Assembly: GCF_005508865.1 (NCBI RefSeq)
Contig: NZ_SCOM01000001.1
Span: 62,001-126,000, forward strand
Reading direction: 5' to 3'
From: Pseudomonas sp. F(2018)
GTDB lineage: Bacteria > Pseudomonadota > Gammaproteobacteria > Pseudomonadales > Pseudomonadaceae
Length of the DNA stretch: 64,000 nt
The notes under the pieces were generated by a model that was given only the letters and a program-made list of their open reading frames with translations, did not search any database and had not been told where the DNA came from. How positions within the stretch are numbered: position 1 is the first letter of the stretch; the number at the start of each line of letters is the position of its first letter. Shown here piece after piece: positions 18,652 through 28,415 of the stretch. Made by a program: the position numbers and the translations under genes.

Positions 18652-19794
18652 ATGCAGAAGAAACCAGCCTATACAGCCATGGTTTCCGCCGTCGCTCTGG
18701 CTACGTTGGTGCTCGCCGGTTGCCGGGATGACGCCGCGCCGCCCGCCGCACAGACGCCCCAGGTGGGCATCGTCACCCTGCAGGCGCAGCCATTTACCCT
18801 GACCGCCGAGCTGCCGGGCCGTACCAGCGCCTATCGCATCGCCGAAGTGCGCCCGCAGGTCGACGGCATTCTGCAGAAGCGTCTGTTCAAGGAAGGCTCC
18901 GAGGTCAAGGCCGGGCAGCAGCTCTATCAGATCGATCCGGCCGTGTACCAGGCCAGTTACAAGAGCGCCCAGGCCACCCTGGCCTCGACGCAGTCGCTGG
19001 CCGAGCGCTACGCGGATCTGGTCAGCGACCAGGCCGTGAGCAAGCAGGCCTATGACGAGGCCAAGGCCGCTCAGCTCTCCGCCGAGGCGGCGCTGGAGCG
19101 GGCGCGCATCGACCTGCGCTACACCAAGGTGCTGGCGCCGATCTCCGGTCGTGTCGGCCGTTCCGCCGTCACCGAGGGCGCGCTGGTCAACAACGGCCAG
19201 GCCGCCGCGCTGGCCACCATCCAGCAGCTCGACCCGATCTACGTCGACGTCACCCAGCCGACCAAGGACCTGCTGCGCCTGCGCCGCGAAATGGCCAGCG
19301 GGCAGCTGGCGAAGGCCGGCGCCAATGCCGCCAAGGTCAGGCTGAAGCTGGAGGACGGCAGCGAGTACGCCCACGAAGGCACCTTGGAATTCTCCGAGGT
19401 CTCGGTGGACGAGGGCACCGGTTCGGTGACCCTGCGCGCCGTGTTCCCCAACCCCGATCACGACCTGCTGCCGGGCATGTTCGTGCATGCGCAGCTCAGC
19501 TCCGGCGTGCGCCAGCAGGCCATCCTCGCGCCGCAGCAGGGCATCACCCGCGACCTCAAGGGCCAGGCTACCGCGCTGGTGGTGAACGCCGAGAACAAGG
19601 TCGAGCTGCGTCAGCTGGAGGCCGACCGCACCGTCGGCGACCGCTGGCTGGTGACCAAGGGCCTCAACCCGGGTGACAAGCTGATCACCGAGGGCCTGCA
19701 GTTCGTGCGCCCCGGCGCCGAAGTGCAGACCGCGCCCGCGACCAATGTCGCCGAAACCCAGTCGGTCGATCCCGACCTGGCCCAGCGTCACTAA
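18652..19794 (+). CDS. ttgA: RND efflux periplasmic adaptor lipoprotein (TtgA/MexA-like)
   Basis: The product is 380 residues. The N-terminus is a lipoprotein signal with lipobox LVLAGC (Cys24), which anchors it to the inner membrane from the periplasm. Barrel-sandwich, alpha-hairpin (residues about 95-165, AQATLASTQSLAERY...) and beta-barrel regions follow in the usual order. It links the RND pump to the outer-membrane channel. The ATG at 18652 has GAGG 9 bases upstream; the ATG at 18637 is a less likely alternative. ttgB starts 12 bases after its stop, behind GGAG, giving one operon. Confidence 0.95.
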   Translation: MQKKPAYTAMVSAVALATLVLAGCRDDAAPPAAQTPQVGIVTLQAQPFTLTAELPGRTSAYRIAEVRPQVDGILQKRLFKEGSEVKAGQQLYQIDPAVYQASYKSAQATLASTQSLAERYADLVSDQAVSKQAYDEAKAAQLSAEAALERARIDLRYTKVLAPISGRVGRSAVTEGALVNNGQAAALATIQQLDPIYVDVTQPTKDLLRLRREMASGQLAKAGANAAKVRLKLEDGSEYAHEGTLEFSEVSVDEGTGSVTLRAVFPNPDHDLLPGMFVHAQLSSGVRQQAILAPQQGITRDLKGQATALVVNAENKVELRQLEADRTVGDRWLVTKGLNPGDKLITEGLQFVRPGAEVQTAPATNVAETQSVDPDLAQRH

Positions 19795-19806
19795 GGAGCG
19801 CCGCGC

Positions 19807-22800
19807 ATGTCGAAGTTCTTCATCGACCGGCCGATCTTCGCCTGGGTGATCGCCCTGGTGATCATGCTGGCGGGTGGCCTGGCCATCCTCAAACTGCCGA
19901 TCAACCAGTACCCGAGCATCGCCGCACCCGCCGTCGGTATTCAGGTCAGCTACCCTGGCGCCTCGGCGCAGACGGTGCAGGACACCGTGGTGCAGGTGAT
20001 CGAGCAGCAGCTCAACGGCATCGACGGTCTGCGCTACATCAGCTCGGAGAGCAACTCCGACGGCAGCATGACCATCACCGCCACCTTCGAGCAGGGCACC
20101 AACCCGGACATCGCCCAGGTCCAGGTGCAGAACAAGCTGCAGCTGGCGACCCCGTTGCTGCCGCAGGAAGTGCAGCAGCAGGGCATTCGCGTGACCAAGG
20201 CAGTGAAGAACTTCCTGCTGGTGATCGGCGTGGTCTCGGCCGATGGCTCCATGGACAAGAACGACCTGTCCAACTACATCGTCTCCAACATGCAGGACCC
20301 GCTCTCGCGCACCAAGGGCGTGGGCGACTTCCAGGTGTTCGGCTCGCAGTACGCGATGCGCATCTGGCTCGATCCGGCCAGGCTGAACAACTACCAGCTG
20401 ACACCGGTGGACGTGAAGGGCGCGATCCAGGCGCAGAACGTCCAGGTCTCCTCCGGCCAGCTCGGCGGCCTGCCGGCCTCGCCGGGCACCCAGCTCAACG
20501 CCACCATCATCGGCAAGACCCGCCTGCAGACGCCCGAGCAGTTCGGCGCCATCCTGCTCAAGGTCAACCGTGACGGCTCCCAGGTGCGCCTGCGCGATGT
20601 CGCCCGGGTCGAGCTGGGCGGCGAGAACTACGCCATCAGCGCGCAGTTCAACGGCAAGCCGGCCTCGGGCATGGCGATCAAGCTGGCCACCGGCGCCAAT
20701 GCGCTGGACACCGCCAAGGCGATCCGCGCCACCATCGACCAGCTCAAGCCGTTCTTCCCCGCCGGCATGGAAGTGGTGTTCCCCTACGACACCACGCCGG
20801 TGGTCTCGGCCTCCATCGAGGGCGTGCTGCACACCCTGGGCGAAGCCATCGTGCTGGTGTTCCTGGTGATGTTCCTGTTCCTGCAGAACTTCCGCGCCAC
20901 CATCATCCCCACCCTGGCCGTGCCAGTGGTGCTGCTCGGCACCTTCGGCGTGCTGGCGATGTTCGGTTTCACCATCAACACCCTGACCATGTTCGCCATG
21001 GTCCTGGCCATCGGCCTGCTGGTGGACGACGCCATCGTGGTGGTGGAAAACGTCGAGCGGGTAATGGCCGAGGAAGGCCTGTCGCCGCTGGAAGCGACGC
21101 GCAAGTCCATGGGCCAGATCCAGGGCGCGCTGGTGGGTATCGCTCTGGTGCTGTCGGCGGTGTTCCTGCCGATGGCCTTCTTCGGTGGCTCCACCGGGGT
21201 GATCTACAAGCAGTTCTCGATCACCATCGTCTCGGCCATGGCGCTGTCGGTGCTGGTCGCCCTGGTGTTCACCCCAGCGCTCTGCGCGACCATGCTCAAG
21301 CCCATCGCCAAGGGCCACCACGCGCCCAAGCGCGGCTTCTTCGGCTGGTTCAACCGCACCTTCGACCGTAGCGTCAACGGCTACGAGCGCGGCGTGCGCG
21401 CCATCCTCAAGCGCAAGGCGCCGTACATCCTGCTGTACCTGGTGATCGTCGCGATCATGGCCTGGATGTTCACCCGTATCCCCACCGCCTTCCTGCCCGA
21501 GGAAGACCAGGGCGTGCTGTTCGCCCAGGTGCAGACCCCGGCCGGCGCCAGTGCCGAGCGCACCCAGGCGGTGGTCGACCAGATGCGCGAGTACCTGCTG
21601 GATGCGGAGAAGGACACGGTGAAGTCGGTGTTCACCGTCACCGGCTTCAACTTCGCCGGTCGCGGGCAGAGCTCGGGCATGGCCTTCATCATGCTCAAGC
21701 CCTGGGAAGAGCGCCCGGGCGCCGAGCACAGCGTGTTCAGCCTGGCCCAGCGCGCCCAGCAGCACTTCTTTAGTTTCCGCGACGCCATGGTGTTCGCCTT
21801 CGCCCCGCCGGCGGTGCTGGAGCTGGGCAACGCCACCGGCTTCAACTTCTTCCTGCAGGACCGTGCCGGCGTCGGCCATGAGCAGCTCAACGCCGCGCGG
21901 GACAAATTCCTCGAACTGGCGAAGAGCAACCCGGTGCTGGCCCGCGTGCGCGCCAACGGCCTGTACGACGAGCCGCAGTACCAGCTGCAGATCGACGACG
22001 AGAAGGCCCGTGCCCACAGCGTGTCGCTGGCGGACATCAACAGCACCGTGTCCATCGCCTGGGGCGCCAGCTACGTCAACGACTTCATCGACCGTGGCCG
22101 GGTAAAGAAGGTCTACCTGCAGGGCGTGCCCGAGGCGCGGATGAACCCGGACGACCTGGGCAAGTGGTACGTGCGCAACGACCAGGGCGCGATGGTGCCG
22201 TTCAGCGCCTTCGCCAGCGGCGAGTGGATCTACGGCGCGCCCAAGCTGTCCCGCTACAACGGCGTGCCGGCCATCGAGATCCTCGGCGAGCCGGCGCCGG
22301 GGCACAGCTCGGGCGAGGCCATGGCGGCGGTCGAGCAGATCATCGCCCAGCTGCCGGCGGGCATCGGCTACTCCTGGACCGGGCTGTCCTACGAGGAGCG
22401 TCTGTCCGGCGCCCAGGCGCCGGCGCTGTACGCCCTGTCGCTGCTGGTGGTGTTCCTCTGCCTGGCGGCGCTGTACGAGAGCTGGTCGATCCCGTTCTCG
22501 GTGATGCTGGTGGTGCCGCTGGGGATCATCGGGGCGCTGCTGTTCACCAGCCTGCGTGGCCTCTCCAACGACGTGTTCTTCCAGGTCGGCCTGCTCACCA
22601 CCATCGGCCTGTCGGCGAAGAACGCGATCCTTATCGTCGAGTTCGCCAAGGAGCTGCACGAGCAGGGCAGAAGCCTGTTCGACGCGGCCATCGAGGCCTG
22701 CCGCATGCGTCTGCGCCCGATCATCATGACCTCGCTGGCGTTCATCCTCGGCGTGGTGCCGATGGCGATCTCCACTGGCGCCGGTTCCGGCAGCCAGCAC

Positions 22801-22944
22801 GCCATCGGTACCGGCGTGATCGGCGGCATGCTCACCGCCACCGTGCTGGCGATCTTCTGGGTGCCGCTGTTCTACGTTCTGGTCTGCTCGCTGTTCAAGG
22901 ACAAGCGCAGCAAAGAAGCTATCAAAGAGGAGGCCGTCCAGTGA
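19807..22944 (+). CDS. ttgB: RND multidrug efflux permease (TtgB/MexB-like)
   Basis: The protein is 1045 residues, as expected for AcrB/MexB homologues. The start [16 protein letters not shown] is the typical N-terminal motif. The proton-relay residues Asp407 and Asp408 occur in [10 protein letters not shown], and Lys938 in [11 protein letters not shown] corresponds to AcrB Lys940. Two large periplasmic loops and twelve transmembrane helices are evident from the hydrophobicity pattern. It exchanges drugs and solvents for protons at the inner membrane. It overlaps the ttgC start by 4 bases. Confidence 0.97.
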   Translation: MSKFFIDRPIFAWVIALVIMLAGGLAILKLPINQYPSIAAPAVGIQVSYPGASAQTVQDTVVQVIEQQLNGIDGLRYISSESNSDGSMTITATFEQGTNPDIAQVQVQNKLQLATPLLPQEVQQQGIRVTKAVKNFLLVIGVVSADGSMDKNDLSNYIVSNMQDPLSRTKGVGDFQVFGSQYAMRIWLDPARLNNYQLTPVDVKGAIQAQNVQVSSGQLGGLPASPGTQLNATIIGKTRLQTPEQFGAILLKVNRDGSQVRLRDVARVELGGENYAISAQFNGKPASGMAIKLATGANALDTAKAIRATIDQLKPFFPAGMEVVFPYDTTPVVSASIEGVLHTLGEAIVLVFLVMFLFLQNFRATIIPTLAVPVVLLGTFGVLAMFGFTINTLTMFAMVLAIGLLVDDAIVVVENVERVMAEEGLSPLEATRKSMGQIQGALVGIALVLSAVFLPMAFFGGSTGVIYKQFSITIVSAMALSVLVALVFTPALCATMLKPIAKGHHAPKRGFFGWFNRTFDRSVNGYERGVRAILKRKAPYILLYLVIVAIMAWMFTRIPTAFLPEEDQGVLFAQVQTPAGASAERTQAVVDQMREYLLDAEKDTVKSVFTVTGFNFAGRGQSSGMAFIMLKPWEERPGAEHSVFSLAQRAQQHFFSFRDAMVFAFAPPAVLELGNATGFNFFLQDRAGVGHEQLNAARDKFLELAKSNPVLARVRANGLYDEPQYQLQIDDEKARAHSVSLADINSTVSIAWGASYVNDFIDRGRVKKVYLQGVPEARMNPDDLGKWYVRNDQGAMVPFSAFASGEWIYGAPKLSRYNGVPAIEILGEPAPGHSSGEAMAAVEQIIAQLPAGIGYSWTGLSYEERLSGAQAPALYALSLLVVFLCLAALYESWSIPFSVMLVVPLGIIGALLFTSLRGLSNDVFFQVGLLTTIGLSAKNAILIVEFAKELHEQGRSLFDAAIEACRMRLRPIIMTSLAFILGVVPMAISTGAGSGSQHAIGTGVIGGMLTATVLAIFWVPLFYVLVCSLFKDKRSKEAIKEEAVQ

Positions 22945-24386
22945 GGCAGTCCCTGCTATCCCTTGCCGTCGCCAGCGTGTTGCTCGGCGGCTGCAGCCTG
23001 ATTCCCGATTACCAGCGGCCGCAGGCCCCGGTGGACGGCGCCTGGCCGCAAGGCGCGGCCTACACCGCCAACGGCGCCGCGCAGACCGATGTGACAGCCG
23101 CCGTCCTGGGCTGGCGCGAGTTCTTCCGCGATCCGGCGCTGCAGCAGCTGGTCGAGGCCGCCCTGGCCAACAACCGCGACCTGCGCATCGCCGCGCTGAA
23201 CGTCGATGCCTACCGCGCCCAGCACCGCATCCAGCGTTCGGAGCTGTTCCCCAGCATCTCCGCCGCCGGCAGCGGCACTCGCCAGCGTCTGCCGGGCGAC
23301 CTGTCGTCCAGCGGCGAGGCCACCACCAGCGGCCAATACAGCGCCACGGTCGGTACCAGCGCCTGGGAGATCGACTTCTTCGGCCGCCTGCGCAGCCTCG
23401 ACGAGCAAGCCTTGGAGCTGTACTTCGCCAGCGAAGAGGCGCAGCGCAGCACGCAGATCAGCCTGGTGGCCAGCGTGGCCAACGCCTACCTGACCCTGCA
23501 GGCCGACCAGCAGCTGCTACAGCTGACCCGCGACACCCTGGACACCTACCGCAAGAGCTACGCCCTGACCGAGCGCAGCTTCAACGTCGGCGTGGCCGAT
23601 GCCCTGTCGCTGAGCCAGGCACGCACCGCGGTGCAGAGCGCCGAAGCCAGCCTGGCGCAATACAGTCGCCTTGTCGCCCAGGACCGCAACGCCCTGGCCC
23701 TGCTGCTCGGCGCCGGCGTGCCGGCCGATCTGCCCCAGGGTGAAGTGCTGAATGCCGACCTGCTGGCCGAAGTGCCGGCCGGGCTGCCGTCCGAGCTGCT
23801 GCAGCGCCGCCCGGACCTGCTCCAGGCCGAGCATCAGCTCAAGGCCGCCAATGCCAGCATCGGCGCGGCGCGCGCGGCGTTCTTCCCCAGCATCAGCCTG
23901 ACCGCCAATGCCGGCAGCGCCAGCAGCGAGCTGTCCGGCCTGTTCGACGGTGGTTCCGGCAGCTGGCTGTTCCAGCCGTCGATCAACCTGCCGATCTTCA
24001 CGGCGGGGCGCCTTGCGGCCAACCTCGACTACGCCGAGGTGCAGAAGAACATCCAGGTGGCGAGTTACGAGAAGGCCATCCAGACCGCCTTCCAGGAAGT
24101 CGCCGACGGCCTGGCCGCACGCACCACCTACGAGCAGCAGCTCAGCGCCCAGCGTGCCCTGGTCGGCACCAGCGAGGAATACTACCGCCTCGCCGAACGC
24201 CGCTTCCGCACCGGGGTGGACAGCTACCTGACCCTGCTCGATGCTCAGCGCCAGTTGTTCAGCGCCCAGCAGCAGCTGATCGGCGACCGCCTCAACCAGC
24301 TCACCAGCGAGGTCAACCTGTACAAGGCCCTTGGCGGCGGCTGGCACGAGCAGACCACCCTGGCGGCGGCGCCGGCAGAGGACTGA
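22941..24386 (+). CDS. ttgC: Outer-membrane efflux channel lipoprotein (TtgC/OprM-like)
   Basis: The product is 481 residues, beginning with GTG at 22941 overlapped with the ttgB stop (GTGA) and preceded by AAAGAGGAGG. The lipobox LLGGC (Cys18) marks an outer-membrane lipoprotein. The two repeated outer-membrane-factor halves are visible, with [20 protein letters not shown] and an [18 protein letters not shown] segment near the C-terminus typical of OprM. It completes the tripartite pump with ttgA and ttgB, and the operon ends at a strong terminator 17 bases later. Confidence 0.95.
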   Translation: MRQSLLSLAVASVLLGGCSLIPDYQRPQAPVDGAWPQGAAYTANGAAQTDVTAAVLGWREFFRDPALQQLVEAALANNRDLRIAALNVDAYRAQHRIQRSELFPSISAAGSGTRQRLPGDLSSSGEATTSGQYSATVGTSAWEIDFFGRLRSLDEQALELYFASEEAQRSTQISLVASVANAYLTLQADQQLLQLTRDTLDTYRKSYALTERSFNVGVADALSLSQARTAVQSAEASLAQYSRLVAQDRNALALLLGAGVPADLPQGEVLNADLLAEVPAGLPSELLQRRPDLLQAEHQLKAANASIGAARAAFFPSISLTANAGSASSELSGLFDGGSGSWLFQPSINLPIFTAGRLAANLDYAEVQKNIQVASYEKAIQTAFQEVADGLAARTTYEQQLSAQRALVGTSEEYYRLAERRFRTGVDSYLTLLDAQRQLFSAQQQLIGDRLNQLTSEVNLYKALGGGWHEQTTLAAAPAED

Positions 24387-24402
24387 CGGTCAGCCTGAAA
24401 CG

Positions 24403-24432
24403 AAAAAGCCCCGGCATGCCGGGGCTTTTTTT
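24403..24432 (+). terminator. Rho-independent terminator of ttgABC
   Basis: AAAAAGCCCCGGCATGCCGGGGC followed by seven T residues forms a GC-rich stem of about 10 bp with a T tract directly after the ttgC stop. The A tract on the opposite side makes it usable from the other strand as well, where trmA ends at 24488. Confidence 0.93.
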
Positions 24433-24483
24433 GTAGGGCAGGTGAAACCCGCGAAGATCGTCACGCGGGTTGCACCCGCCCTA
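24433..24483. repeat. Inverted pair of dispersed GTAGGGCGGGT... repeat units
   Basis: The element begins GTAGGGCAGGTGAAACCCGC and ends with the inverted counterpart GCGGGTTGCACCCGCCCTA, separated by a short spacer. A single unit of the same family lies at 12376-12395. The structure is that of a REP-type doublet in head-to-head orientation, placed between the convergent ttgC and trmA genes. Confidence 0.75.
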
Positions 24484-24487
24484 GGTC

Positions 24488-25573
24488 TCAGCGGCGTACC
24501 AGCAGCACACCGGACTCCATATGGTGCGTCCAGGGGAACTGGTCGAACAGCGCGCAGCGCTCGATACGGTGGGTATCGTTGAGCTGGGCGATGTTGGCGG
24601 CCAGGGTCTCCGGGTTGCAGGAGATGTACAGGATATTGTCGAAGCGCCGGGTCAGCTCGCAGGTGTCCGGATCCATGCCCGCGCGGGGCGGGTCGACGAA
24701 CACGGCGCCGAAGTCATAGGACTTCAGGTCGATGTCGGCCAGGCGGCGGAACGGCCGCACCTCGTTGAGGGCCTGGGTCAGTTCCTCGGCGCTCAGGCGC
24801 ACCAGCTCGATGTTGTCGATGCCGTTGTCGGCCAGGTTGGCCAGGGCGGCGTTGACCGAACTCTTGCTGATCTCGGTGGCCAGCACTTTGCGCACCCGGG
24901 TGCTCAGCGGCAGGGTGAAGTTGCCGTTGCCGCAGTACAGCTCCAGCAGGTCGTCCTGGCGCTCGCCGAGGGCGTCGAAGGCCCACTGCAGCATCTTCTG
25001 GCAGACCAGGCCGTTGGGCTGGGTGAAGGCGCCCTCGGGCTGGCGGTAGCGGAATGTGCGACCGGCCAACTGCATTTCTTCCTGCACGTAGTCGCGGCCG
25101 ATCACCAGGCGCTGGCCGCGCGAGCGGCCGACCAGGCTGACGCCCAGCTTGGCTGCCAACTGCTCGGCCTCGGCCTGCCATTCGGCATCCAGCGGGCGGT
25201 GGTAGCACAGGGTGATCAGCGCATCGCCGGCCAGGGTGGTGAGGAACTCGACCTGGAATAGCTTGAACGACAGCGCCTTGCTCGCCTGCCAGGCCGCCTT
25301 GAGCTGCGGCATCAGCTCATTGATGCGCTGGCTGGCGATGGGGAACTCGTCGATCAGGATCGGCGTGTGCTTGTCGCCGGCGGCGAACATCGCGTAGTGG
25401 CGCTCTTCCTGCTCGCGCCACAGGCGGAATTCGGCGCGCAGGCGGTAGTGCTCGCCCGGCGAGTCGAATACCGCAGGCTCGGGGGCGGCGAAGGGCGCCA
25501 GCAGCTCGCGCAGGCGGGCGACCTTCTCGTCCAGCTGGGCGGCGTAGGCCGCCGCGTCACGCACCTGACTCAT
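24488..25573 (-). CDS. trmA: tRNA (uracil-54-C5)-methyltransferase
   Basis: The enzyme is 361 residues and makes m5U54 in the T-loop of tRNAs using SAM. Seen motifs are the SAM-binding region [15 protein letters not shown], the catalytic cysteine Cys319 in YISCNPETL, and the C-terminal [16 protein letters not shown] block that is typical of TrmA. The ATG overlaps the stop of the upstream purine permease gene by 4 bases, so the two are co-translated although no functional link is obvious. Confidence 0.96.
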   Translation of the reverse strand: MSQVRDAAAYAAQLDEKVARLRELLAPFAAPEPAVFDSPGEHYRLRAEFRLWREQEERHYAMFAAGDKHTPILIDEFPIASQRINELMPQLKAAWQASKALSFKLFQVEFLTTLAGDALITLCYHRPLDAEWQAEAEQLAAKLGVSLVGRSRGQRLVIGRDYVQEEMQLAGRTFRYRQPEGAFTQPNGLVCQKMLQWAFDALGERQDDLLELYCGNGNFTLPLSTRVRKVLATEISKSSVNAALANLADNGIDNIELVRLSAEELTQALNEVRPFRRLADIDLKSYDFGAVFVDPPRAGMDPDTCELTRRFDNILYISCNPETLAANIAQLNDTHRIERCALFDQFPWTHHMESGVLLVRR

Positions 25574-26868
25574 GCGTTGACGCCGAAGGCGAACTTGGCG
25601 ACGAAGATCGCGGCCAGCACCACCAGCGCCGGGTTGATCTCCTTGAAGCGACCGGCCAGGGCCTTGATCACCACCCAGGCGATGAAGCCGAAGGCGATGC
25701 CGTTGGCGATGGAGAAGGTCAGCGGCATGGCCAGGGCGGTGATCACCACCGGTGCGGCGACAGTGATGTCATCCCAGTCGATTTCGGCCAGGCCCGAGGT
25801 CATCAGCACGGCAACGAACAGCAGCGCCGGCGCGGTGGCGAACGCCGGCACGGTGCCCGCCAGCGGGGCGAAGAACAGCGCCAGCAGGAACAGGATCGCT
25901 ACCACCATGGCGGTCAGGCCGGTGCGGCCACCGGCAGCCACGCCCGAGGCGGATTCGATATAGCTGGTGGTGGTGCTGGTGCCGAGCAGCGAACCACCCA
26001 TGGCGGCGGCGCTGTCGGCGATCAGGGCGCGGCCCATCTTCGGCAGGTGGCCGTCCTTGCTCATCAGGCCGGCGCGCTTGGCCACGCCGATCAGGGTGCC
26101 GGTGTTGTCGAACAGGTCGACGAACAGGAAGGCGAAGATCACGCTGATCATGCCCACGTCCAGCGCGCCCATGATGTCCAGCTGCAGGAAGGTCGGCGCC
26201 AGCGACGGCGGCATGGAGACGATGCCGCCGAACGGGGTGACGCCCAGGCCGATGGCGATGGCGGTGACGACGAGGATGCCGATCATCACCGCGCCGGTGA
26301 CGCGACGGGCTTCCAGGGCGACGATCAGGAAGAAACCGAGGATCGCCAACAGCGGACCGGGGGCGTGCAGGTCACCGAGGCCGACCAGGGTGGCCGGGTT
26401 GTCCACTACCAGGCCGGCTTCCTTCAGCGCGATCAGGGCGAGGAACAGGCCGATGCCGGCGGCGATCGCCGAGCGCAGCGGCAGCGGGATGCTGTTCACG
26501 ATCCACTCGCGGATGCGGAAGATCGACAGTAGGAAGAACAGGGTGGCGGAGATGAACACCGCGCCCAGGGCCACCTGCCAGCTGTGGCCCATGTGCAGCA
26601 CCACGGTGTAGGTGAAGAAGGCGTTGAGGCCCATGCCGGGCGCCAGGGCGATCGGGTAGTTGGCGATCAGGCCCATCAGCGCCGAGCCGATGGCCGCGGC
26701 CAGGCAGGTGGCGACGAAGATCGCGCCCTTGTCCATGCCGGTCTCGCCGAGGATCGCCGGGTTGACGAAGAGGATGTAGGCCATGGTCAGAAAGGTGGTG
26801 ACACCGGCCAGGATTTCGGTGCGCACCGTGGTGTTGTGCGCCTTGAGTTGGAACAGCTTTTCCAGCAT
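25570..26868 (-). CDS. NCS2-family purine (adenine/guanine/hypoxanthine) permease
   Basis: The protein is 432 residues, starting [22 protein letters not shown], the usual AzgA/PurP-type beginning. About a dozen hydrophobic helices are seen, with [12 protein letters not shown], an [15 protein letters not shown] segment and [19 protein letters not shown], the last two being substrate-path motifs of the AzgA branch. It imports purine bases with protons across the inner membrane. A longer open frame to 26988 exists, but the family start is at 26868. It is followed by trmA with a 4-base overlap and is divergent from the DJ-1-like gene. Confidence 0.93.
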   Translation of the reverse strand: MLEKLFQLKAHNTTVRTEILAGVTTFLTMAYILFVNPAILGETGMDKGAIFVATCLAAAIGSALMGLIANYPIALAPGMGLNAFFTYTVVLHMGHSWQVALGAVFISATLFFLLSIFRIREWIVNSIPLPLRSAIAAGIGLFLALIALKEAGLVVDNPATLVGLGDLHAPGPLLAILGFFLIVALEARRVTGAVMIGILVVTAIAIGLGVTPFGGIVSMPPSLAPTFLQLDIMGALDVGMISVIFAFLFVDLFDNTGTLIGVAKRAGLMSKDGHLPKMGRALIADSAAAMGGSLLGTSTTTSYIESASGVAAGGRTGLTAMVVAILFLLALFFAPLAGTVPAFATAPALLFVAVLMTSGLAEIDWDDITVAAPVVITALAMPLTFSIANGIAFGFIAWVVIKALAGRFKEINPALVVLAAIFVAKFAFGVNA

Positions 26869-27062
26869 GGTGGGCTCCCGTAGGGCTGGTGCGGCAAGGG
26901 TTGTGGACTGTGCGAAAGCAAAGCACAAAGGCTGCCAGCTCGACGAAGAGCGAGCGCAGATTCGGCCTGGTCCGGAAAAACCGCGCACTATACCAGCTCA
27001 CCCCCGAGCGGTGAATTTATGACCGGACGGACAGCATCGGTTTCCGTCCGAGGAGCCAGCAG

Positions 27063-27620
27063 ATGACCAGTCGCGCCCTGATCGCCGTCGCCGACGGCGT
27101 GGAAGACATCGAGACCATCAGCCTGATCGACGTGCTGCGCCGCGCCGAAGTGGAAGTGGTGGTCGCCAGCATCGAGAACCGCCGCATGTTCACCTGCGCC
27201 CGCGGCACCCGGGTGACCGCCGACGCCATGCTGGTGGACGTGCTGGCCCAGGACTTCGACCTGATCGTGCTGCCCGGCGGCATGCCCGGTGCCCAGCACT
27301 TGGCCGACCACCAGCCGCTGGCCGACAAGGTCCGCGAGCAGGCTGGGGCCGGCAAGCTGTTCGCCGCCATCTGCGCCGCCCCGGCCCTGGCCCTGCAGGG
27401 CTACGGCGTGCTCAAGCAACGACGGATGACCTGCTACCCGGCATTCAGCGACCGCCTGTCCGGCTGCACTTTCGTCGACGCGCCGGTGGTGGTCGACGGC
27501 AACTGCATCACCAGCCAGGGCCCGGCCACGGCGCTGGAATTCGCCCTGACCCTGGTCGAGCAACTGGTGGGCAAGGCCAAGCGCAAGGCGGTGGCCGACG
27601 CCATGCTGGTGCCGGCGTGA
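27063..27620 (+). CDS. DJ-1/PfpI-family protein (YajL-like)
   Basis: The product is 185 residues with the DJ-1 fold. The conserved cysteine is in the nucleophile elbow FAAICAAPALALQ (about residue 106), and a conserved Glu near the start (VEDIETI) is typical of the family. Roles proposed for YajL-like proteins include oxidative stress protection and chaperone-like or glyoxalase-like activity. The gene overlaps the following lipoprotein gene by 4 bases (GTGA). Confidence 0.93.
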   Translation: MTSRALIAVADGVEDIETISLIDVLRRAEVEVVVASIENRRMFTCARGTRVTADAMLVDVLAQDFDLIVLPGGMPGAQHLADHQPLADKVREQAGAGKLFAAICAAPALALQGYGVLKQRRMTCYPAFSDRLSGCTFVDAPVVVDGNCITSQGPATALEFALTLVEQLVGKAKRKAVADAMLVPA

Positions 27621-28066
27621 GGGCGCTGCTCGCGGCACTGGCGCTGACCCTGCTGGCCGGCTGCGCCAGCGAGGCACGCCTGCCTTCCGGGGAGCACCAG
27701 CTCGGCATTCACCCTGCCCGTACCGCCAGCGCCGATGGCCTGCAGGCGATGACCGATCGCCACAGCGGCGTGCGCCTGTGGGTGGCGCCGCAGCCGGTGC
27801 TGACTGAGGCGGATGTGCAGCAGGCGGAGATGGCCTTCACGCCTGCCGGCGAGCCGGCCGTGGTGCTGACCCTGAATGAAAAAGGCCGCGCTACCCTGGC
27901 CGACGTTACCCGCCAGCACCTCGGCCAGCCCCTGGCCTTCGTGGTCGACGGCGAACTGCGCCTGGCGCCGATCGTCGAGGAGCCGGTGCTTGATGGTCGT
28001 GTAGCCCTGACCGGCTTCGACTCGCTGCAGGAAGCCGAGGAGCTGGTTGGCGACTGGCATCAGTGA
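27617..28066 (+). CDS. Small lipoprotein with SecD P1-like domain
   Basis: The product is 149 residues beginning with GTG inside the stop of the DJ-1-like gene. The lipobox LTLLAGC places Cys near residue 15, so the protein is likely tethered in the periplasm. The body (LTEADVQQAEMAFTPAGEPAVVLTLNEKGRATLADVT) resembles the P1 head subdomain of SecD, which is normally part of the SecDF translocation motor. The domain alone, without the membrane part, gives no predicted activity. Function unknown. Confidence 0.75.
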   Translation: MRALLAALALTLLAGCASEARLPSGEHQLGIHPARTASADGLQAMTDRHSGVRLWVAPQPVLTEADVQQAEMAFTPAGEPAVVLTLNEKGRATLADVTRQHLGQPLAFVVDGELRLAPIVEEPVLDGRVALTGFDSLQEAEELVGDWHQ

Positions 28067-28415
28067 GTCGGCGGAAAAACCGGATCAGCGGCAGTGTTTC
28101 CGGTTGAACATCCTGCTGGCCTACGAGTCTCTGTTCTGTTTGGCTATTAAGGTTCAGGCAGCATCCTTGCCGGTTTGCTGTCGAAGTACCGCTGTCGGCG
28201 TACACCCCGGCGAACCGGGTGGCGGCGCGCAGGGGCTTTCGGGTTGGGTGCCAGCAGCGTCCCGCCGCTTTCGATCAATCGCTGCCCCTCGCTTCCCACT
28301 GGTCAGCCTGCCGTCTGCGGTGGCTTGCGGGTGATCCAACCTGCGTGCGCGGCAAGCCCGGGGCCTGCATTTTGTCCTGTCTTTACCGGTACCCAGTTGT
28401 CTCCAACAAGGCTTC
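28067..28415. other. Intergenic region without a recognised gene (349 bases)
   Basis: No credible open frame, RNA gene or known riboswitch was recognised. A short inverted repeat AACCGGA...TCCGGTT lies at the left end (about 28078-28105). The base composition is visibly less GC-rich at both ends than in neighbouring coding sequence, as expected for a long promoter or leader region of the following secreted-protein gene. Confidence 0.5.

Noticed and set aside
18583..22800. 1405-codon open frame on the minus strand opposite ttgA-ttgB
   Set aside because: It runs opposite well-recognised efflux genes, and its translation is low-complexity rich in H, Q, G and R with no domain; it is an antisense shadow of high-GC coding sequence.
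26869..27062. Possible purine riboswitch upstream of the NCS2 permease
   Set aside because: No purine aptamer core was found in the leader; the gap looks like two ordinary divergent promoters.
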